From: Pelagimonas sp.
Lineage (GTDB): Bacteria > Pseudomonadota > Alphaproteobacteria > Rhodobacterales > Rhodobacteraceae
Direction: 5' to 3'
Assembly: GCA_025210345.1 (NCBI GenBank)
Contig: JAOARX010000004.1
Coordinates: 44,284-108,283, forward strand
DNA length: 64,000 nt
Part shown: piece by piece, positions 16,344 through 25,395 of the stretch
Position numbering within the stretch: the stretch's first letter is position 1
Layout: every line of letters begins with the position of its first letter
The notes under the pieces: model-generated
What the model was told of the DNA's origin: nothing
The model's input: the letters and a program-made list of their open reading frames with translations, nothing else
Databases searched by the model: none
Program-made: the position numbers and the translations under genes

Positions 16344-17392
16344 TTCTCCCGTTCGGTGCCGACCGCGTCAGCGATGTTTGCAAACCCGTCGCGCTCTAGC
16401 AGCCTGTCCAGGCCGCGTGCGATATCGGCGCCCAGCGTGATACCACCATAGACCAGCGCGGTGTAAAGCTGGATCGCCGAGGCCCCGGCGCGGATTTTCT
16501 CATAGGCTTGCTGCGCCGAGCCGACGCCGCCCACGCCGATGAGCGGCAATTTGCCTTGGGTGAAGTAGGACAGGCGCGCCAGGACACGGGTCGATTTCTC
16601 GAAGACGGGCTGCCCGGACAGGCCGCCCGCCTGGGCCGCATGCGCGCTTTTCAGGCCGTCGCGTGACAGTGTGGTGTTGGTGGCAATCACCCCGGCGACG
16701 CCAGAGGACAGAGCCACATCTGCGACGTCTTCGATCCCCTGCGCATCAAGATCCGGAGCGATTTTAAGAAATACGGGGATCGGACGTTCCAGCATTGCAC
16801 GGGTTTCCATGACCCCCGCCAATAGCGCCGAGAGCGCGTCTTTCCCCTGAAGATCACGCAGCTTTTCCGTGTTGGGTGAGGAAACGTTGACCGTGGCAAA
16901 GTCCAGATGCGGGCCGCAGTGTTCCAGCACCTTGGCGAAATCAGCCGCGCGGTCCTGGCTGTCTTTGTTGGCGCCAAGGTTCAGACCAAGAACCATGTTC
17001 TTGGGGCGTCGCGCCAGACGGGCACCAATCGACTGCATACCTTCGTTGTTGAAGCCAAAGCGGTTGATGGCGGCTTGGTCCTCGGTCAGGCGGAACAGCC
17101 GGGGTTTGGGGTTGCCGGGTTGCGACCGAGGTGTGGCTGCGCCAACCTCGATGAACCCAAATCCGGAACGCTGTAGCGCGTCCAGGGCTTCGGCGTTTTT
17201 GTCAAATCCTGCCGCGATCCCAACGGGGTTTGTCAGATCCAGCCCGGCGACGCGGGTGCGCAGCCGATCAGACGTGACTGGCCCGGGCAAGGGCGCAAGA
17301 CCCATCCGCAGGGCACGCAGCGCCAGACCGTGGGCGGTTTCCGGATCGAACCGGTACAAAGCGGCCATGCCGGCCCGTTCAATCAGTTTCAT
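16334..17392 (-). CDS. pyrD: Dihydroorotate dehydrogenase, class 2 (quinone-linked)
   Basis: 352 residues. The N-terminal helix pair that sits on the membrane (about 1-40) distinguishes class 2. The FMN-binding barrel shows [30 protein letters not shown] (with the catalytic Ser) and GVGGVGSA. It oxidises dihydroorotate to orotate and passes electrons to quinone. The start overlaps the stop of the DUF952 gene by four bases (ATGA), and its stop overlaps the arsC-like gene. Confidence 0.96.
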   Translation of the reverse strand: MKLIERAGMAALYRFDPETAHGLALRALRMGLAPLPGPVTSDRLRTRVAGLDLTNPVGIAAGFDKNAEALDALQRSGFGFIEVGAATPRSQPGNPKPRLFRLTEDQAAINRFGFNNEGMQSIGARLARRPKNMVLGLNLGANKDSQDRAADFAKVLEHCGPHLDFATVNVSSPNTEKLRDLQGKDALSALLAGVMETRAMLERPIPVFLKIAPDLDAQGIEDVADVALSSGVAGVIATNTTLSRDGLKSAHAAQAGGLSGQPVFEKSTRVLARLSYFTQGKLPLIGVGGVGSAQQAYEKIRAGASAIQLYTALVYGGITLGADIARGLDRLLERDGFANIADAVGTEREKWL

Positions 17393-17727
17393 GCAAACCC
17401 CTCGGGGAAGTTATGGCCGGTGTCCGTAAGGGCGAGCGGCCGTGCCTCGACCATATCTGTCAATCGCAACGGGCCGTAGAGATGCGGGAACAGGTCACCA
17501 CCGCGCGATGGTTCCCATTTGATTTTGTTCCCCAAGGCATCACTGTCATAGGTCAGCAGCATCAGCCCTTCGATCCCGGCAAAATACTTGGCCGCGGTTT
17601 CGCGGGCCTGCTTGTCGGTGGAAAAGTGAATATAGCCGTCGGCAACATCAATCGGCGCGCCCAAAGTTTCGCCCGAGGCCTGCAATGCGGCCCATTCGTC
17701 CGCGCGGAGAATTTTATAGATCAGCAT
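17389..17727 (-). CDS. DUF952 domain-containing protein
   Basis: 112 residues beginning [12 protein letters not shown], with the family hallmark DGYIHFST and the block [14 protein letters not shown]952 proteins are small cytoplasmic proteins of unknown function with an ADP-ribosyltransferase-like fold in known structures. The start is set at the Met of MLIYK; an ATG four codons upstream (17739) is possible. It is translationally coupled to pyrD, a common pairing in this group. Confidence 0.85.
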   Translation of the reverse strand: MLIYKILRADEWAALQASGETLGAPIDVADGYIHFSTDKQARETAAKYFAGIEGLMLLTYDSDALGNKIKWEPSRGGDLFPHLYGPLRLTDMVEARPLALTDTGHNFPEGFA

Positions 17728-17891
17728 GGCCCTTGCCATGCCGCAGCCAGCGCCCGGGGTCAACCGTCGCGGCATGTGTCACGCAGCTTTCATGTGACCT
17801 TGCGAAACTTGGATCGTCGGGCAAGACCGTTTGACTCTGTCGGATGTCAGATGCACCGTAAGCCCATCTAAAAAACAGAGAGGTTGTTCCA

Positions 17892-19457
17892 ATGTCATTT
17901 CGTCTTATGACCAGCGCCGCCGCACTGGCCCTTACCGCTGGCGTCGCGCAGGCGGATTATACCCTGCATGTTGTTCACATCAACGATCTGCACAGCCGTA
18001 TCGAACCGATCAACAAATACGATTCGACCTGCAAAGCCGAGGACAATGCCGAAGGAAAGTGTTTTGGCGGCGTGGCACGTGTGGCCACCAAGATCGCCGA
18101 GCTGCGCGAACAGCTGAAAGATGAGAACGTGATCGTTCTGGATGCCGGGGACCAGTATCAAGGCTCGCTTATGTACACCACCTACAAGGGTGATGTCGAA
18201 ATCGAGATGATGGAAAAGATCGGCTTTGACGCCATGGCCGTGGGCAACCACGAATTTGACGATGGTGACGAAGGCCTTTTGAAGCTGGCGGACGGCGTAT
18301 CGTTTCCGGTGATTTCCGGCAACCTCGATGTGTCTCAGTCCAACCTGTTGGCGGGGAAGGTGGGCAACCACACAGTGCTTGAGGTTGGCGGTCAGAAGAT
18401 CGGCATCATTTCGGCGCTGGCAACCGATACGGTCGAGACCTCCAGCCCCTCGGACGCCGTGATTTTCCAAGATGAGATCCAAAGCCTGCAGGCCGATGTG
18501 GATGCACTTGGTGCGGAAGGGGTCGATAAGATCATCGCGCTGACCCATGTGGGTGTGAAGAAGGACATGGAAATCGCGGGCGCCGTCACCGGGGTCGATG
18601 CTGTTGTCGGGGGCCACTCCCACACCAAATTCTCGAATACCGAAGACGGGGCGATGGCCTATCCGACCATGGTGGGCGATGTGCCGGTGGTGCAGGCCTA
18701 TGCCTATTCGAAATATGTGGGGCATCTGACGCTGACCTTTGACGATGCGGGCAATGTGACCTCTGCCACGGGGGATACCATTTTGCTGGACGCTTCGGTT
18801 GCCGAAGATCCCGCGATTGTCGCCCGCGTGGCCGAGCTGGCTGGCCCGATCGAGGAAATGAAAAACCGCGTTGTGGCCTCGACCGACACCGCGATCGACG
18901 GTGAGCGCGGGTCGTGCCGCGCGATGGAATGCGCCATGGGCAACCTTGTGGCGGGCGCGATGCTGGACCGGGTCAAGGATCAGGGTGTTGAAATCGCAAT
19001 CCAGAACGGTGGTGGTCTGCGTGCATCAATTGATGCGGGCGAAGTCACCATGGGCGAAGTGCTGACCGTGTTGCCCTTCCAAAATACGCTGTCGACCTTT
19101 GAGGTCACGGGCGCGACCATCGTGGCGGCGTTGGAAAACGGTGTCTCCAAGATGGAAGAAGGCGCAGGCCGTTTCCCGCAGGTCGCGGGCATGAGCTATA
19201 CAGTTGATCCCGCCGCCGAAGCAGGCAGCCGCATTTCCGAGGTCATGGTGGGCGGTGCGCCGATTGATCTGGAAAAGACCTATGGCGTGGTGTCGAACAA
19301 CTATGTGCGCAACGGTGGCGACGGCTACAAGATGTTCCGCGATGCGCAGAACGCCTATGACTATGGTCCGGATCTGGCGGATGTGACCGCTGAATACATC
19401 GCCGCGCAGGGCGGTGTCATCCCGGCGCTGGATGGTCGTATCAAGATCAAACAGTAA
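17892..19457 (+). CDS. Periplasmic 5'-nucleotidase / bifunctional metallophosphatase
   Basis: 521 residues with a signal peptide (1-21, ending GVAQA). The metallophosphatase half carries the metal-site motifs HINDLHSR, DAGDQYQGS, GNHEFDDG, ALTHVG and GGHSH. The C-terminal substrate-binding half shows NGGGLRASI and LPFQNTLSTFEV. UshA/NutA-type enzymes strip phosphate from nucleotides outside the cytoplasm so the nucleoside can be taken up. An AGAGAGG ribosome-binding site and a promoter-sized gap precede it; a strong terminator follows. Confidence 0.92.
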   Translation: MSFRLMTSAAALALTAGVAQADYTLHVVHINDLHSRIEPINKYDSTCKAEDNAEGKCFGGVARVATKIAELREQLKDENVIVLDAGDQYQGSLMYTTYKGDVEIEMMEKIGFDAMAVGNHEFDDGDEGLLKLADGVSFPVISGNLDVSQSNLLAGKVGNHTVLEVGGQKIGIISALATDTVETSSPSDAVIFQDEIQSLQADVDALGAEGVDKIIALTHVGVKKDMEIAGAVTGVDAVVGGHSHTKFSNTEDGAMAYPTMVGDVPVVQAYAYSKYVGHLTLTFDDAGNVTSATGDTILLDASVAEDPAIVARVAELAGPIEEMKNRVVASTDTAIDGERGSCRAMECAMGNLVAGAMLDRVKDQGVEIAIQNGGGLRASIDAGEVTMGEVLTVLPFQNTLSTFEVTGATIVAALENGVSKMEEGAGRFPQVAGMSYTVDPAAEAGSRISEVMVGGAPIDLEKTYGVVSNNYVRNGGDGYKMFRDAQNAYDYGPDLADVTAEYIAAQGGVIPALDGRIKIKQ

Positions 19458-19479
19458 GCCTGGGCCAAGGAAAAAGAAG

Positions 19480-19512
19480 CGGCGGGGTTTTGGCCCCGCC
19501 GTTTCGCGTTTT
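19480..19512 (+). terminator. Intrinsic terminator after the 5'-nucleotidase gene
   Basis: CGGCGGGG and CCCCGCCG form an eight-pair stem (19480-19501) followed by TTTCGCGTTTTT. It lies 22 bases after the stop codon. Confidence 0.85.
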
Positions 19513-19620
19513 TGCCCAGTGCGGTCAACATAAGGTCGCACAGCAGGCCGCGATTGTCCCCGCTGAGGTCGCTGATCGTGTCACGTGGCGGCGCAGCCGC
19601 TCAGTCGATTGATGCCCAGA

Positions 19621-21420
19621 TTATTCCGGATCGGGGCCTTCGGTGAACTGCAATCGGGCCAGCCGCGCATAAAGACCGCCTTGGGCCACCAGCTCTTCAT
19701 GGGTTCCGGTTGCAACCACCCTTCCTTCATCCATGACAACAATGCGGTCCGCTTTTTTGACCGTAGCCAGACGGTGGGCGACGATGACGGTGGTGCGCCC
19801 TTCGGCGAGTGTATCGACCGCCTGTTGAACCGCGCGTTCGCTTTCGGCATCCAAGGCACTGGTGGCTTCGTCCAAAAGCAAAACAGGGCTGTCGCGCAGG
19901 ATCGCGCGGGCGATGGCCACGCGCTGCCTTTGCCCCCCGGACAGAACCACGCCACGTTCGCCCAGCCAGGTGTCATACCCATCGCTGAGCTTGGTGAGAA
20001 AGTCATGGGCAGCCGCGGCTTGGGCGGCGGCTTCGACCTCGGCATCGCTGGCATCAGGGCGGCCAAACCGAATGTTTTCGCGCGCAGAGGCCGCGAAGAT
20101 CACCGGATCCTGAGGCACAAGCGCGATGTGCTGACGGAAATCAGCGCGCGCCATATCCGCAAGATCAACCCCATCCATCTGCACCTGCCCCTGATCGGGG
20201 TCATAAAACCGTTGGATCATCTGAATGATCGTCGTCTTGCCAGCCCCCGAAGGCCCCACAAGCGCGACGGTTTCACCCGGCGCAATGGTCAGGTTCACAT
20301 TGTTCAGCGCCGGAAGATCAGGGCGTGAGGGGTAGGAAAAGCTGACGTCGTCAAAGGTGATCTGTCCTTGGACCGCAGGGCCAAGGGTTTTGGGGCTTTC
20401 AGGATCATTCACCGTGTCTTTTGCATGCAGCAGTTCGACCAGACGTTCGGTCGCGCCAGCGGCGCGCTGCAGCTCGCCTACGATTTCCGACAAGGATCCC
20501 ACCGCCCCGGCAACCAGCACCGCAAGGATCACGAACTGCACCAGTTCCCCGGCCTGCATCGTGCCCGCGCGGACGTCGGACGCACCGACCCAAAGCACGC
20601 CGACAACACCAGAAAACACCAGAAAAATGACGATGGCGGTCATGATGGCGCGGGTCCAGATGCGTTTCTCCGCCGAGCGGAAGCTCTTGTCCGTCACGTC
20701 GCCAAACACCGCGCGGGATCGTTGTTCATGGGTGTAGGCCTGAACGGTTTGCACGGCCCCCAACGCTTCGGATGCATTCCCCGAGCTTTCAGCGATCCAA
20801 TCCTGATTTTCCCGGCTCAGGACACGCAAGCGGCGCCCCAGTACAGCAATCGGCACCACAACGGCGGGAACAACCAACAGCACAAGACCGGTCAGCTTGA
20901 GCGACGTGAACAGCAACAAAACAGTGCCACCCAGCAACATCAAAACATTGCGAAGCGCAACGGACACAGACGAGCCAATCACAGACAGGATCAGCGTGGT
21001 GTCGGTCGTGATACGGCTGAGAACTTCACCGGTCATGGTTTTTTCGTAGAACGACGGTGACAGACCGATGACCTTGTCAAACACCGCTTTGCGGATGTCC
21101 GCGACCACGCGTTCGCCAAAGCGTGTCACCAGCGCATAGCGCAGCGCCGTGCCGACGGCGAGAGCGGCGGCAATGGCCAGGGCTGCGGTGAAATACTGAT
21201 CCAGGATCGCGCCATCTTCGACATTGAAATTGTCCACCACCCGGCGCACGGCCAGCGGCAGGATCAACGACAATGTCGCCGTCAGCGTCAGAGCCAACAG
21301 GGCGGCGATCATCTGAAAACGATAGGGCGCCATAAAGGGCCACAAGGCGCGCAGCGACCCAAGGTGCTTGGATTTTTCGCGCTCGTGTTCGGCATTGCTC
21401 AGCGTCTGTCCGCGGGCCAT
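19621..21420 (-). CDS. ABC exporter, MsbA-type half-transporter
   Basis: 599 residues: a six-helix type 1 exporter domain (about 25-325) fused to an ATPase domain. The ATPase has Walker A GPSGAGKTT (about 388-396), signature LSGGQRQR (about 490) and Walker B VLLLDEATSALDAE (about 505-518). It most likely forms a homodimer exporting a lipid, drug or peptide; the substrate cannot be told. It is a single-gene unit, with tRNA-Gly upstream on the same strand. Confidence 0.92.
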   Translation of the reverse strand: MARGQTLSNAEHEREKSKHLGSLRALWPFMAPYRFQMIAALLALTLTATLSLILPLAVRRVVDNFNVEDGAILDQYFTAALAIAAALAVGTALRYALVTRFGERVVADIRKAVFDKVIGLSPSFYEKTMTGEVLSRITTDTTLILSVIGSSVSVALRNVLMLLGGTVLLLFTSLKLTGLVLLVVPAVVVPIAVLGRRLRVLSRENQDWIAESSGNASEALGAVQTVQAYTHEQRSRAVFGDVTDKSFRSAEKRIWTRAIMTAIVIFLVFSGVVGVLWVGASDVRAGTMQAGELVQFVILAVLVAGAVGSLSEIVGELQRAAGATERLVELLHAKDTVNDPESPKTLGPAVQGQITFDDVSFSYPSRPDLPALNNVNLTIAPGETVALVGPSGAGKTTIIQMIQRFYDPDQGQVQMDGVDLADMARADFRQHIALVPQDPVIFAASARENIRFGRPDASDAEVEAAAQAAAAHDFLTKLSDGYDTWLGERGVVLSGGQRQRVAIARAILRDSPVLLLDEATSALDAESERAVQQAVDTLAEGRTTVIVAHRLATVKKADRIVVMDEGRVVATGTHEELVAQGGLYARLARLQFTEGPDPE

Positions 21421-21587
21421 GTTGTCTCCTGCACAATCGTGTCGAAGGGTTTTGCCATCTCAGGACATATGGTCAAGCGGCAATACATGTATGTGCGGCG
21501 TTAAGAACCGCCTTTTTGACGATTCAGCGCCTGTTTGCGAAATGCGTGACGGGGCAATAAATCGCCACCCTTGAAATTTGCAGAGAT

Positions 21588-21661
21588 TGGAGCGGGCAGC
21601 GGGAATCGAACCCGCACCAAGAGCTTGGAAGGCTCGTGTGATACCATTTCACCATGCCCGC
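21588..21661 (-). tRNA. tRNA-Gly (anticodon TCC)
   Basis: 74 bases including an encoded CCA. The acceptor stem GCGGGCA pairs with TGCCCGC, the T-loop is GGTTCGATTC, and the anticodon loop reads CTTCCAA, giving TCC. It is the left neighbour of the accessory island. Confidence 0.95.
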
Positions 21662-21881
21662 GCTGGCGCCAGATTTAGGACACTGAACAAGGGGCGTCAA
21701 GCAGATCCCGATGGGGAATGTGATCTCGCGGGTTCGCAAACGTGAACTGGCTTAAATGTGTCTAAAACTTGACGGAAATAAACTGTTGTCGCGAGTTGCG
21801 CCCAAGTTTCGCCATGTTCAAGCCGTAGCTTTGACGATGTAGAACACAAGGTGGGGGCCTGTGTTGGTAAAAGGAGTTGCC

Positions 21882-22262
21882 ATGCGCAAACCTGTTTTTT
21901 TTGCTGTCCTCACTTTGGGCGTATTGGCAGCACCACTGCATGCGGAACAGCATACGATCACCATTATTCCCGGCGGTTATTTCCCTGAGGAAACGCATGT
22001 CATGCAGGGGGATACGATTCGCTTTGAAAACGCCTCAGGCGTGCAGATGACTGCGACAGCAACCGACGGCAGCTGGACCACGGGCGTGTTGAACGATGGC
22101 GATGCTGCTTTGATCACTGTGACAGCTTCGATTGCGGAGGCCTATCGGAACACCGCGCCGTCGACCTATGTGGTTGATGGAATAGACACGGCCGATGCGC
22201 GCGGACGGTTGGTATTGTCCCAGACCACACCGGGTTTGCCCGGGGAAACCGATCTGGACTGA
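21882..22262 (+). CDS. Small periplasmic protein of unknown function
   Basis: 126 residues. A clear signal peptide (1-21, cut after LHA) is followed by a beta-rich mature part. The beginning TITIIPGGYFPEETHVMQGD recalls the first strands of cupredoxins and related domains, but the Cys, His and Met copper ligands are not in place. The start at the ATG of MRKPVFF has AAAGGAG five bases upstream. It stands alone between tRNA-Gly and the island. No specific family is recognised. Confidence 0.7.
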   Translation: MRKPVFFAVLTLGVLAAPLHAEQHTITIIPGGYFPEETHVMQGDTIRFENASGVQMTATATDGSWTTGVLNDGDAALITVTASIAEAYRNTAPSTYVVDGIDTADARGRLVLSQTTPGLPGETDLD

Positions 22263-22687
22263 TCTGGTGCATCGGACTTCGACACCGAAGTTTACTGATC
22301 GAATTGGGTGAGCGACGTGCTCACCTAACGCCTGCCCCTTTGTTTCGAGATCATCGCAGTCGTGAACATCATAGTCCTTACCCACCGGGCAAGCAGCAGC
22401 CCTGTGGGATTACCCCTGCGCAGCCAAAAGAAAGTTGCCAAAGTGCGCCACCACCCCGCGATGCCCTATGCGCGGTGCCGGGGTTTCTTGAAATCTTACG
22501 CGCTTGCGGGGCGCGTCCTACCACCAAGTAGGCTTTGGAGTTCATCATGCTGCACGCTGCCCGCTCGGGTGGGATGCTCTACACTACTGTCTACAACGGC
22601 AAGCACTAGCGCGTCTGTGGCGCGAGGAAACTGGGTGCATGAGGCAATCTTTCAAGGATTTGCCTCACGTGTTTCGGGGTGTGCACC
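22263..22687. other. Non-coding, structured stretch at the left end of the island
   Basis: No convincing gene in 425 bases. It holds several inverted repeats: ACTTCG...CGAAGT just after the preceding gene, GGTGAGC-GACGT-GCTCACC (22307-22325), ACCCCG...CGGGGT (22453-22484), ACGCGC-TTGCGGG-GCGCGT (22498-22516), and GAGGCAA...TTGCCTC (22640-22667) only 20 bases before the HTH gene. A 20-codon frame at 22544 is probably chance. It could be an RNA leader, an sRNA or the remains of a mobile-element end. Confidence 0.4.
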
Positions 22688-23179
22688 ATGGGACGCGATA
22701 AGAAGAATGAAAAACGTACAGATCAGTTTGCAAAAATGCCGAAATCGTACTTTGAGCTTGAGGCCTATAAGAAACTTAGCTCGACAGCGAAGGCTGCGCT
22801 GCCCCACCTCATCATCCGTTGTTATGCCGAGGGTAAAAAATCTTACTATAACAACAATGGCAGAGTTGGCTTGTCATCCCGGACCCTTGCCAGAGAATTG
22901 GGCTGTGTACAGAGAACAGCAATGGCTGCATTGGCCGATTTGCAAGCCAAGGGGTGGATTGTTTGCACCCAGAAGGGCTACCCCGGGTATGAAGGTAACG
23001 CGCACGCGCCAGAATGGAGACTGACGATGACGCCCACTGTTTCCAATGGCAAACATGTGCCACCTACATGCGAGCCGAGAAAATGGAGAAAGGGAGCTGA
23101 CTACCCCGTGATTGAATTCTCCACGAGCAAAAAAACAGGTCATGCGCCGGGTGATGCAAGCCGTTTCAAGAGCGCTTAA
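22688..23179 (+). CDS. Helix-turn-helix protein of the mobile-element replication/regulator type
   Basis: 163 residues. It begins MGRDKKNEKRTDQFAKMPKS. A winged-helix-like DNA-binding region (about 55-95) includes NNNGRVGLSSRTLARELGC and RTAMAALADLQAKGWI. From memory, proteins of this form sit beside integrases in alphaproteobacterial integrated elements, with the same N-terminal pattern. No integrase is found nearby, so this may be a stranded remnant. The ATG is preceded by an in-frame GTG three codons earlier. Its last 38 bases or more overlap a second small frame (23142-23336). Confidence 0.65.
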   Translation: MGRDKKNEKRTDQFAKMPKSYFELEAYKKLSSTAKAALPHLIIRCYAEGKKSYYNNNGRVGLSSRTLARELGCVQRTAMAALADLQAKGWIVCTQKGYPGYEGNAHAPEWRLTMTPTVSNGKHVPPTCEPRKWRKGADYPVIEFSTSKKTGHAPGDASRFKSA

Positions 23180-23336
23180 GGCCGCTAAGGCTAGTGCGTT
23201 CCTCAGCGCTACGGAAATCAATAATCCCGCTTCAAAGTTTGACGCGGGGCTGATGCAAAACTTGCAGCAAGAAGCAGCGCAAAAGGAATTGGCTGACGCA
23301 AAGTTTGCAGCGGATTTGGCCCTAAATCCAGCCTGA
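23142..23336 (+). CDS. Small overlapping hypothetical protein
   Basis: 64 codons from an ATG inside the end of the HTH gene, in another frame: a basic start and then a long, Ala/Gln/Lys-rich helical protein (MQNLQQEAAQKELADAKFA). It could be a small coupled gene or the original C-terminus of the HTH protein after a frameshift. No family is recognised and there is no strong ribosome-binding site. Confidence 0.35.
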   Translation: MRRVMQAVSRALKAAKASAFLSATEINNPASKFDAGLMQNLQQEAAQKELADAKFAADLALNPA

Positions 23337-23415
23337 ACTGCTGCAATCTTTGCTTCACATCTAATTACCATGTACCGAGAAACAAAGCCGCGCTAGGGAG
23401 GTCTTACCATCGGAA

Positions 23416-23430
23416 GTCTCAAATTGAGAC
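23416..23430. repeat. 15-bp palindrome GTCTCAAATTGAGAC
   Basis: Seven-base perfect arms (GTCTCAA and TTGAGAC) about a central A. Single copy in the window. It is a possible binding or recombination site. Confidence 0.4.
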
Positions 23431-23467
23431 ACCTGACGGCAGCCAGCGCTTCAAGCGAATAATACAG

Positions 23468-23483
23468 TTGCAACCCGTTGCAA
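23468..23483. repeat. 16-bp palindrome, copy 1
   Basis: TTGCAACCCGTTGCAA, a perfect dyad with two-base centre, upstream of hsdM. One of four copies flanking the restriction operon. Confidence 0.6.
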
Positions 23484-23663
23484 AATCCACTTTCGGGTAT
23501 CTACACTGGCGCGTTCTTGCGTGAAAAGGCCTAATTTTTAGTTGTTTCTGTGAAAGGTAACCGAATTGTTGCCCTGCAACAGAAAATTTCTTGCTGACAA
23601 AGTCAGCCCATTTCAGTTCTTCACATTCTGAGGCGATGCGAAAGTGTAGAGGCTCCACAGATT

Positions 23664-23679
23664 TTGCAACGAGTTGCAA
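23664..23679. repeat. 16-bp palindrome, copy 2
   Basis: TTGCAACGAGTTGCAA, a perfect dyad, 121 bases before hsdM, where an operator would be expected. Confidence 0.6.
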
Positions 23680-23799
23680 CTTTTCGTTCGCGAAGCCTTA
23701 GGCTGAATGACCGTCGGTCAACGCTGGTATCGGCCTAGACATGCTCTGGTGGGCTGAATAGGTTCCAGTAAATTCAATTAATTGGGTAGGTGATTCATT

Positions 23800-25395
23800 A
23801 TGGCGCAAGACCGCCGCCAGTCTGATCTCGACTTTGCCGCAGACCTCTTCAAAGCCGCTGACAAAATGCGTGGGGGGCTAGAGCCTTCCGAGTACAAACA
23901 TGTGGCCTTGGGCCTCATTTTCCTCAAGTACATTTCTGAGGCCTTTCAAGCCAAACACGAAGAGTTGGCCCTAGATGACTATGCGGACCCTGAAGACCCC
24001 GAGGAATACCTTGCCGAGAACGTCTTCTGGGTGCCGGAGAGCGCCCGCTGGTCACACATCCAGAACAACGCGAAAACGTCTGACATCGGCAAGATTATCG
24101 ACGACGCGATGGAAGCCATCGAGGCCGAACCTACTAACGAAACCCTAAAAGGTGTTCTCCCCAAAAACTACGCCCGCCCCACGCTCGACAAAACCATGCT
24201 GGGCGAGCTGGTAGACCTCTTCTCCAACATCAAAATGCACGACAGGGCAGACCGGGCTCGTGATTTGCTGGGCCGGGTCTACGAATACTTCATCTCAGGC
24301 TTCGCCAGCGCCGAAGGCAAGCGTGGCGGCGAGTTCTTCACGCCCCGTTCCGTCGTGCGCACCCTCGTTGAAATGCTCGAACCCTACCAAGGTCGCGTTT
24401 ACGATCCCTGCTGCGGCTCGGGCGGCATGTTTATCCAGTCCGAAAAGTTCATCGAAGACCACGGCGGCAACCCGCTGAACCTCTCGGTCTACGGGCAAGA
24501 GATCAACCACACCACTTGGCGGCTGGCCAAGATGAACCTTGCGGTTCACGGTATCGACGCCGCCATCGAATGGGACAGCGCGGGCAGCTTTCACAAAGAC
24601 GCGCATCCGGGGCTCAAGGCCGACTACATCCTCGCCAACCCACCCTTCAATATCTCGGACTGGGGCGGCGACCGCCTGACCGAAGATGACCGCTGGCAAT
24701 ATGGCATCCCGCCCAAAGGCAATGCCAACTTCGCGTGGATCCAGCATATCATCCACCATCTCGCCCCGCGTGGTCATGCTGGTGTGGTGCTGGCCAATGG
24801 TTCAATGTCCTCGCAAACCAGCGGCGAAGGCGAGATTAGAAAGCGCCTGATTGAACCAACATTCGACGAGGACGGAAAGCAAACAGGGGGTGATGTCGTC
24901 GATTGCATGGTTGCTCTGCCGGGACAGCTTTTCTACTCAACGCAAATTCCGGTCTGCCTGTGGATTTTGAGCCGGGACAAATCCGCCAACGGGTTAAGAG
25001 ACCGGCGCGGTCAGGTGCTGTTCATCGATGCCCGCAATATGGGCCATATGGTGGACCGGGTGCGGCGCGAGTTCTCGGACGAGGACATCGAAAAGATCGC
25101 AGGCACCTATCGCCGCTGGCGTGCCAAGCCCGAGACGCTGGAGGAAAATGAATGGAAGGCCTACGCCGACGAACCGGGGTTTTGTAAGTCCGAAGGATTG
25201 GAGACCATCCGCAAATTCGACCATGTGCTGACACCGGGGCGGTATGTTGGAGCAGCTGACGAGGAAGGCGATGGAGTGCCGTTCGAGGAAAAGTTTGCAT
25301 CTCTAACGGGCATTCTGAATGACCAATTTGAGCAAAGTCGCTCTTTAGAAGATGCCATCACTGCAGGTATCGCGAGAGTCACCAAAAATGCCTGA
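23800..25395 (+). CDS. hsdM: Type I restriction-modification methyltransferase subunit HsdM
   Basis: 531 residues. An N-terminal helical domain (about 8-150) that contacts HsdS is followed by the N6-adenine methyltransferase domain: SAM motif DPCCGSGG (from residue 202) and catalytic NPPF (from residue 280). With two M and one S subunits it methylates adenine in a split recognition site. It overlaps hsdS by eight bases. A long regulatory gap with two palindromes precedes it. Codon use looks close to the host. Confidence 0.96.
   Translation: MAQDRRQSDLDFAADLFKAADKMRGGLEPSEYKHVALGLIFLKYISEAFQAKHEELALDDYADPEDPEEYLAENVFWVPESARWSHIQNNAKTSDIGKIIDDAMEAIEAEPTNETLKGVLPKNYARPTLDKTMLGELVDLFSNIKMHDRADRARDLLGRVYEYFISGFASAEGKRGGEFFTPRSVVRTLVEMLEPYQGRVYDPCCGSGGMFIQSEKFIEDHGGNPLNLSVYGQEINHTTWRLAKMNLAVHGIDAAIEWDSAGSFHKDAHPGLKADYILANPPFNISDWGGDRLTEDDRWQYGIPPKGNANFAWIQHIIHHLAPRGHAGVVLANGSMSSQTSGEGEIRKRLIEPTFDEDGKQTGGDVVDCMVALPGQLFYSTQIPVCLWILSRDKSANGLRDRRGQVLFIDARNMGHMVDRVRREFSDEDIEKIAGTYRRWRAKPETLEENEWKAYADEPGFCKSEGLETIRKFDHVLTPGRYVGAADEEGDGVPFEEKFASLTGILNDQFEQSRSLEDAITAGIARVTKNA

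Larger units (their letters stand above)
23337..23799. other. Long AT-richer intergenic region upstream of hsdM
   Basis: 463 bases with no gene. It contains a 15-base palindrome GTCTCAAATTGAGAC (23416-23430), two copies of the TTGCAAC-NN-GTTGCAA palindrome, a reversed form TGTTGC-CCT-GCAACA (23567-23581), and presumably the promoter of the restriction operon. An AGGTG ribosome-binding site lies seven bases before the hsdM ATG. Confidence 0.5.

Noticed and set aside
22544..22606. 20-codon frame MLHAARSGGMLYTTVYNGKH
   Set aside because: Too short, no ribosome-binding site, within a structured non-coding stretch.
22362..23024. 220-codon plus-strand frame at the start of the island
   Set aside because: It runs through hairpins and into another frame of the HTH gene; composition is Ser/Arg/Cys-rich and not convincing.
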